From assembly GCF_003314995.1 (NCBI RefSeq), contig NZ_QNRH01000004.1:310001-374000 (forward strand): a DNA stretch of 64,000 bases, in the 5' to 3' direction. Origin of the DNA: Pseudochrobactrum asaccharolyticum. GTDB lineage: Bacteria > Pseudomonadota > Alphaproteobacteria > Rhizobiales > Rhizobiaceae. The notes under the pieces were generated by a model. That model was given only the letters and a program-made list of their open reading frames with translations. It was not told the origin of the DNA and ran no database searches. How positions within the stretch are numbered: position 1 is the first letter of the stretch; every line of letters starts with the position of its first letter. Positions 27,830-36,100 of the stretch are shown here, in pieces. A program made the position numbers and the translations under genes.

Positions 27830-28010
27830 TGGTTTTTCCTCGGTTATCTGTTCGGTCGATTGTTCGCGTTTGAGAAGCGGATATTTCTCTCACACCACGA
27901 TCTGACCAACCCTTTAGGTAAATCGATCCACCGATGAGCAGAAGAAGACCAACGAACACTAACGCTGGCCCATGCTTTTTCATAAATGCGATTAACAGCA
28001 GAGCCATCAT
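27750..28010 (-). CDS. Rz-like inner-membrane spanin candidate
   Basis: 86 residues from the ATG at 28010, which overlaps the endolysin stop (GGATGATGG, with GGAG just upstream). An N-terminal membrane helix (about 13-34, GPALVFVGLLLLIGGSIYLKG) is followed by a charged periplasmic segment of about 50 residues with two Cys. It is shorter than classical Rz. The overlap with a downstream lipoprotein gene supports a spanin pair. Confidence 0.6.
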   Translation of the reverse strand: MMALLLIAFMKKHGPALVFVGLLLLIGGSIYLKGWSDRGVREISASQTRTIDRTDNRGKTNEKVRKFDSRALCNALDGVYSNNECK

Positions 28011-29083
28011 CCTTGCTCCACTGTTTGGCGAGACTTCCACCATCCATAAGCGGCATAAATTGCGAGACAGATACCGATGAAACCAGAAACAGCGAGAAGC
28101 CCGGATGAAAGATTGTCTGCAAATTTTGCCCCCATACCGGAAAGATACGAGGCGGTTTCACCAATCTGATCACGAATTGACAGGACGATAGCAATTGCAC
28201 CTCCTCCTTTGACAGCATTCTTGACCGCAGGAACTGACGAGACATCTTGCCGCCCTGGCTGTTCGCTTGGACTAAGAACGATTAGCCGCAATGCTTCTTG
28301 TGTCTTTGGGCCAACAACGCCGTCAACTTCAAGGTTTCGCTCCTGCTGGAATTCGAACACTGCCTTTTTTGTGGCTGGTCCAAAATCGCCGTCTACGGCA
28401 ACAGAGTATCCGGCGCGCTGAAGCAATGTTTGAAGTTCTCGCACGCCAGCTCCTGATGATCCTGATCGTAGCATTCCGGATGCAGGAGACGAACTCGCCT
28501 TGCCGCCATAACGAGCATACGCATTGGCCATTTTAGTGTCGTATGCGTTCGCTTTGTAGCCGGGGCCATTGTAAACACGTGCAAACCCAGCCCAATCTAG
28601 GCGTTTCAACTCGTCGATCAGGCCAGAAAATTCGATGAAGCGGACCATTACTTCGATTTGGTTTTTCAGGCTGGACATAACAAATATGCGAAAATCATCA
28701 GTGGATGAAAAACCAAGCTTCTTCCAAAGCACCCCCATCACCTGCCCAACGCCCCAGCTGCAAGACATAATGGCTGCTGCTTGATCGATATCGCACATGC
28801 GCTGAAGCATGCGATATCTGTCCAATTGGTTTTTTGGGTTTTTAACAGCGCCTACTTTTGGAGATGCGAGACCCGCATCACGGGCTTGCTTTTGCTTTTT
28901 CGCGGGAACCAGACGGTCGAAATAATGCCCTTCAATGCGGATCAGCGGGACATCGCGACCATCGACTTTTGCAAATGCGATACCATTGCTTTCGACCTCA
29001 ACTACAGCGGCAAGCGCTGGCGCAGAAATTCCGCGCAATTTCGCGATTTCGGAAATCATTAAATAGGTTTTGCTGTCAAACAT
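28007..29083 (-). CDS. Endolysin: N-acetylmuramidase with PG-binding domain and C-terminal membrane anchor
   Basis: 358 residues from the ATG at 29083, preceded at six bases by CTGGAG. The muramidase-type catalytic domain (about 10-193; likely catalytic Glu in VVEVESNG near residue 31, then MSCSWGVGQVMG and YNGPGY) resembles DUF3380. A peptidoglycan-binding repeat covers about 207-268 (LQTLLQRAGYSVAVDGDFGP). A hydrophobic helix follows at about 327-349 (LAVSGFIGICLAIYAAYGWW). It hydrolyses the cell wall at lysis. A longer start at 29116 would lie inside the hairpin and lacks a ribosome site. Confidence 0.82.
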   Translation of the reverse strand: MFDSKTYLMISEIAKLRGISAPALAAVVEVESNGIAFAKVDGRDVPLIRIEGHYFDRLVPAKKQKQARDAGLASPKVGAVKNPKNQLDRYRMLQRMCDIDQAAAIMSCSWGVGQVMGVLWKKLGFSSTDDFRIFVMSSLKNQIEVMVRFIEFSGLIDELKRLDWAGFARVYNGPGYKANAYDTKMANAYARYGGKASSSPASGMLRSGSSGAGVRELQTLLQRAGYSVAVDGDFGPATKKAVFEFQQERNLEVDGVVGPKTQEALRLIVLSPSEQPGRQDVSSVPAVKNAVKGGGAIAIVLSIRDQIGETASYLSGMGAKFADNLSSGLLAVSGFIGICLAIYAAYGWWKSRQTVEQG

Positions 29084-29116
29084 GATCGGCTCCAGATAAT
29101 TTCTGGAGCCGATCAT
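29082..29116 (-). promoter_or_regulatory. Perfect hairpin over the endolysin ribosome site and start codon
   Basis: 14-bp perfect arms (ATGATCGGCTCCAG / CTGGAGCCGATCAT) with a 7-base loop. On the mRNA the downstream arm contains the CTGGAG ribosome site and the AT of the ATG start, so folding would hide the start. It has no T run, so it is unlikely to be a simple terminator. Confidence 0.65.
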
Positions 29117-29175
29117 AAATGTGACTGCGTTCGATCAACCGTCTTGAGATACTTAAATGCAAGACATGGACATTA

Positions 29176-32100
29176 TTACCAAACTCGCGGAATGACGGGC
29201 AGCACAGCCTTGGCCATGATGCGAGAGCCGGTGTCATTCCAATGACTGCCTTCATTGGTAAAAGTTGCGCCTGCTTTTCCGCTGCCCTCGGTCGCAGCTT
29301 TCAAGTTGGCAAATATTGCAACCGCCGCATCACACCATCGCTGAGTTGCATGAATGCTGACTGAGTTTGGATGATTTGCCACAACATGATTATGCGCTTC
29401 TGCAAAGCGATCCAGTGGCGTCATCATGTGGCCGGTGTCTGAGGTGGCCTTAAATTTCAATTGGCCGTCATCATCAATGCCGTTGAAATTCCAAGAAATT
29501 GATGCTGTGAAGACAGCGATTTCCGGGAAAGGTAGGCTGAGCCGTGTGCAGCTGCCTTTCATGGAAAGTTCAAAACTCTCTTGCCAGATGAAACGCTCAG
29601 TCAGCCAAGCCCAATAACCTTCCGGATAGTCACCTGATACGCCAGCAGCGCCATCGTTATGGATCGGGTTTTCAAAAAGCATGAGATCGGGCTTAAAGCC
29701 CCAGACCTCATTATCCTGAAACCGCATCAGACCGGCAGCGGCAACGCTGGCATTATGACTGCCTCGGGCCGCATTGACGTAAGTAACCATATGCTCGCGC
29801 GGCGACCATTCCACACCCCAATACATGAAGCGAGCGCCACCACCTGTCCGACTGATGGTGATGGTACGGGCTGCCGAACGGTTAATAACTCGCATTTTAA
29901 GGCGCTTCTGATAAGTTGTATTGCCCTTGCTGGTCAGGCTTTGCGTGGCGGTTGCACCGGAAACTGTTGTTGGAACCAGAACATTACGCGCAACAGGTGC
30001 AGCCTCTGCCTGACTGAACACATAGCCATTGGCCTCAACCCAAGCTAATGCAGCCTCATCATAAACCTGCACCAAGCCATTACCGCCCGAAACTGCAACG
30101 GTTGCAGAACAACCCACACTATCTGTGCGGTAAATGAACCGTGCTGCCCACATGCCCTCAGGGATCGTGAAGGCCACAGATGCGGCGGCACCCTCACTAT
30201 AGCGTGTCAGACCATGCCTATAAGCACCATCATCCCATTCGGTCAGATTGCTCGATGTAGCCCATGTTCCTGTCTCAGTGAAGAACGCAGGAGCATCATA
30301 CCGTCGATACTGCTGGCCTTCCCAATTGAGCTTATCCCATACATGCGTTGCAAAGTTCATGCTGTGCATCAGCGGCGGGCGCAGTGATGCTTTGGGATGA
30401 TCGGTGCAATGTTCTGTTGATCGTGCCGTGAGACTTGTGCCAGTGTTGACGACAGTGAGATCAGCATTGCGCTTTAACCACTTATCGCGGAATAGCGGGA
30501 GCTTGTGCGAAAGGTCTGACCCGCCGCCGTCTGCTTCAACGAAGTTATACCAAGCATTCGCATTAAACCCGCCTGACGGAGCAGGTGTAGAACCAGTCGG
30601 TAGAAGCTCTGGCTTTATCTGCTCAATGGCATTGAAGGGCTGGTACGTAGTAGCGACCTCACCCCGTTCCATCTGGGCGTTGCCATTGAGAACAATCTTA
30701 TCAGTCGATGCAAGGTTAAGAGCCACATGCGTGATGCCAAGACCGACGGGCACCTGAAATATGCGTCCCGATCCAGAAGGAGGCGCGGCAAAAGTTATGT
30801 TATCTATAGCGTTAATCGGGCTGGTATCGCCGAAATACCCGCCTTGATAACCGGTATAAATACCTTCTCCCGATATGGTGTAGAATTCCCCTTCTTTCAC
30901 TGCGATACGACCACTTGCAACAATGGCAGTGGCGTCGGCTAAGATCATAGTCTTACTCGCGGCTGAGTACCGTCTAGTCCATTGTATGACGGACGGATCA
31001 ATCATATTGAGAGACCAGTCTTCTAGGATTTCATCCCCGCGCAGATAACCTGGTAGACGATCATCAGCAACACGTAGGAAGTACGGCGCATACTCGGTAA
31101 TCGCCAAGCCTTCTTCGACTTGAATTGTAGAGTCATAGGTTGTGTCGTCTTGTCCGCCGTTCGTAATATTTACGACCAAATAGTGATATCCTGCAGGCGC
31201 AACTCTTACGCCACCGTCTAGAATTAGATTATTAGGGTCTACCTGCAAACAAGGTGCTGTATCACTCGCGGACTGAAACCATGCCCCTGTTGGCGCTGGT
31301 GACGTTTTTGCACCAGAGATTGCATAACTCTGCCCCGGTGTGACCGGAATGAACCCAGTGCAGCGCCAAGACCAGTCTTCAATAATTGCACCTGCCGCCG
31401 GGCTATAACGCCTGCCTCGGCGTATTTCTGCGGGGTTTACTAAGTTCTTTTTCGGGGTGAGTAGGCCATTTACCTTAGCAGCACTTGGGTATCGAGCCAC
31501 CTCAACTGCCACTCCCGCATCATTGCGGTAACGAACATTATCATCACCGACCTCGATCTGAAACTGCGCGCCGGAAGCTATAGCGGCAAGACCTTCTGCA
31601 ACACTTGCATAAACATCAGCATTTATAAATGCGGCGTCTTTAGCCGTATTGGCAATTTGAGCGGCAAGTTCGGCGGCAATTCGCTCCTGCTTAGAACGTT
31701 CCGCTTCACTGGTGGAAATGCCCGCTTGTTCGACCGCAATATCTTTAGCAGTAACGGAACCCTCTTTGGCACTAACAGCAGCAGCACGCGCCGCCTCTGC
31801 TTCCTCAACTGCGACCGCGATATCACCTTCGGCGATAGGTGCGTTGATGTATCCGGTCCCATCAGAATTGCCGACAAGAGCCTTGCCGCGTTCTGGTAGA
31901 GGCAGAGGTTTGATTTTATCAACATCAAAATCAAACTTTAGAGCCCGATTTGTTTCGCGCCGCTGCTCTTGCTGAATTAATCGATTGCGATCGAATTCAT
32001 CGTCAGTAACTTTAGACGAAAAGCGGCCATCACGAACGATGGAGGATAATCGTTCAAGAATAGCCGCACCCACAATGACAATGATCTCACCAGCAGAGCG

Positions 32101-32319
32101 GCCATTATGAAACGCAATGCTGCCTCCTTGTGGATCCATCGCGCCAGAAAGAGTAAACAGCGAGCGATCAATTTCCGAATAAGCGCCATCGATAAAAAGC
32201 CGAATTGAAAGATCTTCATCCTGCTGGAAGGGGAAGGGCACTGAAAATACCTTCTGCCCTTGAGACGCTGTGTAGCGACGGAAACGCGGATCTTCTTCAA
32301 TTGGAAGTGCAATGCTCAT
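29176..32319 (-). CDS. Tail fibre/tailspike with N-terminal T7-type anchor and SGNH-like esterase region
   Basis: 1047 residues from the ATG at 32319 (AGGGGA eight bases before). The first about 160 residues (RYTASQGQKVFSVPFPFQ ... RLIQQEQRRETNRALK) resemble the tail-attachment domain of T7-like fibres. An Ala/Glu-rich coiled stretch follows (about 165-235), then beta-rich domains, and a C-terminal region with a serine-hydrolase-like VVNTGTSLTAR and a closing HWNDTGSRIMAKAV, as in SGNH/GDSL esterases. It probably binds and deacylates a host surface glycan. Encoded between a small secreted protein and the endolysin. Confidence 0.8.
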   Translation of the reverse strand: MSIALPIEEDPRFRRYTASQGQKVFSVPFPFQQDEDLSIRLFIDGAYSEIDRSLFTLSGAMDPQGGSIAFHNGRSAGEIIVIVGAAILERLSSIVRDGRFSSKVTDDEFDRNRLIQQEQRRETNRALKFDFDVDKIKPLPLPERGKALVGNSDGTGYINAPIAEGDIAVAVEEAEAARAAAVSAKEGSVTAKDIAVEQAGISTSEAERSKQERIAAELAAQIANTAKDAAFINADVYASVAEGLAAIASGAQFQIEVGDDNVRYRNDAGVAVEVARYPSAAKVNGLLTPKKNLVNPAEIRRGRRYSPAAGAIIEDWSWRCTGFIPVTPGQSYAISGAKTSPAPTGAWFQSASDTAPCLQVDPNNLILDGGVRVAPAGYHYLVVNITNGGQDDTTYDSTIQVEEGLAITEYAPYFLRVADDRLPGYLRGDEILEDWSLNMIDPSVIQWTRRYSAASKTMILADATAIVASGRIAVKEGEFYTISGEGIYTGYQGGYFGDTSPINAIDNITFAAPPSGSGRIFQVPVGLGITHVALNLASTDKIVLNGNAQMERGEVATTYQPFNAIEQIKPELLPTGSTPAPSGGFNANAWYNFVEADGGGSDLSHKLPLFRDKWLKRNADLTVVNTGTSLTARSTEHCTDHPKASLRPPLMHSMNFATHVWDKLNWEGQQYRRYDAPAFFTETGTWATSSNLTEWDDGAYRHGLTRYSEGAAASVAFTIPEGMWAARFIYRTDSVGCSATVAVSGGNGLVQVYDEAALAWVEANGYVFSQAEAAPVARNVLVPTTVSGATATQSLTSKGNTTYQKRLKMRVINRSAARTITISRTGGGARFMYWGVEWSPREHMVTYVNAARGSHNASVAAAGLMRFQDNEVWGFKPDLMLFENPIHNDGAAGVSGDYPEGYWAWLTERFIWQESFELSMKGSCTRLSLPFPEIAVFTASISWNFNGIDDDGQLKFKATSDTGHMMTPLDRFAEAHNHVVANHPNSVSIHATQRWCDAAVAIFANLKAATEGSGKAGATFTNEGSHWNDTGSRIMAKAVLPVIPRVW

Positions 32320-32402
32320 AGAATAATCCCCTGCGATTAGATCTTGCAATCATCGCAGGGGAACACTTTGGTCAACCATAAGAGTAGTGTGCGCTTGCTA
32401 AA

Positions 32403-32621
32403 TTAATTTGTTGGAGAAACCAGCACTGGCTGAACTAGATCTACTCTATTCTGCACATTCACAGGAAGGCCACTGAAGCCACTGTATTCAATATAGCAGG
32501 GATCGTGACGAGAGCCGCAGCTTTCACCAAGCGCCACAGCAGGAGTACTCATATTCTGAAAGGCAATGATCGATAGTGCTCCAGCGATAATTGTCAGAAC
32601 AAACTTTGTGTATTTATCCAT
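32403..32621 (-). CDS. Small membrane-anchored phage protein
   Basis: 72 residues from the ATG at 32621, seven bases after GAAGGG. An N-terminal hydrophobic segment (KFVLTIIAGALSIIAFQNMS) is followed by a short extracytoplasmic part with a CGSRHDPC pair. Similar short proteins occur beside tail genes of rhizobial prophages, from memory. Function unknown. Confidence 0.6.
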   Translation of the reverse strand: MDKYTKFVLTIIAGALSIIAFQNMSTPAVALGESCGSRHDPCYIEYSGFSGLPVNVQNRVDLVQPVLVSPTN

Positions 32622-32654
32622 ATTAGAACCCTTCAATAAACCAGCCGAAATTTA

Positions 32655-32927
32655 TTATGGACGCACATCGTAGCCTCGTTTACTCATGCAGCCGAACATC
32701 GCCTTCTCTGCAAGTATCGCTTCATCGAATGGGGCTCTGCCACCACCACCAAGACGTGTCTGAGCGACTTCACCTTGACACTCAGTTTTCGCAAGTTGAA
32801 ATGGGGTTAAAATTGATGGCTTGGTATCGACGCGCAACCCTGAAGATCGTTCGTAATAGAATGTTTGTGGGCCGCATCCCGCTACAATTAAACCTATTGC
32901 TATAATACCAAAAAACTTACTTGTCAT
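32655..32927 (-). CDS. Small phage lipoprotein
   Basis: 90 residues. Lipoprotein signal (IIAIGLIVAGCGP, Cys 18), then a polar domain with two more Cys and a Gly4 loop. It could be a superinfection-exclusion or lysis-related lipoprotein, but nothing in the sequence decides this. Confidence 0.65.
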   Translation of the reverse strand: MTSKFFGIIAIGLIVAGCGPQTFYYERSSGLRVDTKPSILTPFQLAKTECQGEVAQTRLGGGGRAPFDEAILAEKAMFGCMSKRGYDVRP

Positions 32928-33158
32928 TTTTCCCCCTTGACAAATGATTCATCATGACTCGACCTAATAACGCTTTGTGAAAAAGGTAAAGCCCTGAATG
33001 CAAGCGGGCTTGATACTAGGAGCGCCCAACGCGCCTTGATGGTGCGTTGTTTATGGTCGGACGTAATGGGAGGGCTGTGCTCTGCCGGTCTCCTAGCCGG
33101 TCTAGCAAACCTGTTATTGCCTGGCCACGCTCTTTCTGTTCAACATCTATCGCTTCAA

Positions 33159-36100
33159 TTATGGTAAAAGAACAGGCCTCTTCTTCCGGGGCCGCTTCAT
33201 ACCTGCGAGAGCAAGGCCGCCACCTTTAACCTCTGCTACCAGATCACCAACAAATGCAGTGGATCCATCAGCGAGTACGCGATCTTTTACTTCAGACCAG
33301 ACTGCATTGGTTGCTTCAGCAGTCCATACCTTTTTATTGGCATAAGCATCACCAAGGCGCTCAGCTATACCAGGGTTGACGGCGAACAGTTCTCGATAGA
33401 AACCGTCCTCAGACATTGCTTGACGCTGTGCCCAACCTTCAACGCCTGCTTCTTTCAGCCCATTGCGTGCTAGAGCCATGGAGAGGGAGGACAAGACATC
33501 ATCAGCAGCAGTACGCTCGGCCGGTGACACATGGATTGGCTCGCCATCATGATCGAGAAGCTTTCCAGCGGACATTTCCCTGCGAACCATGCCGATAGCC
33601 TGAATAGCGTTTCGGGCGCGGATCATGGGGTGCAGGCGTTTCGCATCAGCGTCGAGACTGGAAACTGCAACATACGCTTTTGAAACCTTATCAAGCTTCG
33701 CATAATAATCTGCAGCCCCAGCCTCATCACCGCTTTCTACCATTGCCTGCCAGCTTTTAACCTTTCCTTCGAGGGTGCCTTCACGCTGGCCGGCCATTTT
33801 CCAAAACATAGTAGATGACTGTGCTCCACGCGCCGCATCCTTAATGAAACGGCGGGAAATAGGGGCATCGTCCCAAGCAAAGCCTGGAGCATCAGGCTGG
33901 GCAAGATCATACAATGACAGAGCATTACGCCCCCATGATCCCAAGTGCGTTGTTATGAGATGATCGATGATCACCGGTGGTTCGTTGAAAATCCTACCAA
34001 GCTGTTTGGATATTGCGCTGGATCTTGATGTGTACTGCAGAAATGGCTCCATCCCCTTCAGATCATCGGGAACGATTGGTGATCCAGTGAAAAAGTTTGT
34101 ATTCGACTTCAGCTCGAAATAGCTTTTTATCAGCGGATTACTTTCAAGAAGGTTCGGCGGGACCAAAACTTCATAAAGGCTATCGCCCCAACGGCTCATT
34201 GCGCGAGGATCTTTCTGCCCCCACATATCGTAGACCGCTTCCCCTAAATTGATCATAGCTGACATTTCAAAAGGCTTAGGTACAGCAATCCATTTATCAC
34301 CGGCTTTAATCATCCAGTGCGTGGCGCGTGTCGTTTCTGAAATCTCATCATGATCTTCATGCCGACTGCTGAGAGCATATAGGGACATCGAGGCTACGGT
34401 TAACGCTGAGAGACGAGCCCAGGCTTTCCAGGCATCCGGTAAAGCACGAATGTCTTCTGCGTCCATAGCCAAACCAAGGAACTTTTTAGCTAATGGTGCA
34501 ATCATATGACGAGCCATTTTGTCAGTCCCCTGAATTGTAGCATTCAAGAATGGGATTACCCGAGCCACAGCCCCCATGCCGGACCCACGCCGGTCAAAAT
34601 CAATATAGTCCCTTGCGCGCCATGAAGCCTCGAGGAGTGCTTCATAATTATCTAATCCGCGTTTTTTGGCCTCTTCCTGGAATGTCCTGAATAGTCCGAC
34701 ACGGGTTGCAGTTTCAGAGATCTCCGCAGTTTGCATAATCCCGTGTAAAGATTTCAGGCGATTAGCCACCCATCCACGGCGGCGCAAACCATCAATGTCA
34801 CGCTTAGCCATAACTGCAGAAAGAGATGCTGTTTCTGCACCGCCAGATATTCCATACAAACGACTATATGATTTAGCGACATCGCTTCCGATAATGTCAT
34901 CGGCCGCGCCACGTATGGTCACACCGATCCTGTGGAATGGACGGCCATAATATATTGCAGCCATTGTCTGATCACGAACAAAGTTTGCGGCGATGAACTC
35001 TGGTGTCAGTGTAATACCAGCACGAAGAATACGTGCTGGTACTGCAACCATATTCACCCAGAAGTTATTCTCACTGCGGCTCATCATTGTGAGCGCACGA
35101 TACATTTCATGACCGAATTTCCCATCAGCGAGACGCAATGCTTTCAAATCACCGCCATCACGGAAAAAGACAATAGGCTCTCCCTTTTCATTTATCATAG
35201 CGGGGCGGAAGACAGCAGCCTTTTCAGAGCCAACAGCGCTTTCCACCGCGTCACGTAACACAGTGATGTCTGCATCATTAAGCCCAGCATTTTTTGCTGC
35301 AGACTGGATTGCCTCGATCGGATCCACCATATTGGCGCGAAGCTCTTTTGTCGGAACGATTTCGGCAATGGCACCTCCGCCTGGGCCGGCGTTCAGAGCT
35401 AGTCTATGAAGGGATTTGACCACATCATTACGTGCAATTGACATGCTGGTTTCATAAGCATCAGCCGCAAGGCTTTCTAGCGGATTAATGACATCGCGCT
35501 TAGAACCCTTAAAACGCTTAACAAAGCCGCCCTTCATAGAGCCACCTCGGCCAGACTTTTTTCCGGATGCCTTGACTTCACTATCAGCCGAAAAATCCCG
35601 CAGACCTGGCACGTAATCCTTGATCAGATTGCCACGCTCAAAAGTCTCGAGATCAATCAAACCGGCATCATATTTCTTTTTCCAAAGTGCACGGTTGAAT
35701 TCATGAACTTTGGCTGCAGCTGCAACAAAAGAAGGAAACTGCTTTTCAAGTTCGGCAACATTTGCTGTGTGATCTGCATGAGTGAGCTTATCTGGTGGAT
35801 TTGGAATTTCGCCATTGCGATACCGCTCCCATTCACCGAGTGCACGCCTCGACCAAAGATAGGAACCAAAATCGGCGACACGCTCATTATCCCAGCCGGA
35901 CAAAGCATTTGGCTTACCTGTTGCCTCAACAATAGCATCACGCAGGGAAGGGCTCTCAGGATTAACGCTCTTATATGGAGCTACACCATACATCACATCC
36001 ATATGTCCAGCCGAATATGCACCGCGCGACATGCGCGCGAGCTTGTAAGGATCTGACGATGTATTGATATCCAGAACCTTGCCTGTATTGGAAAGATGAA

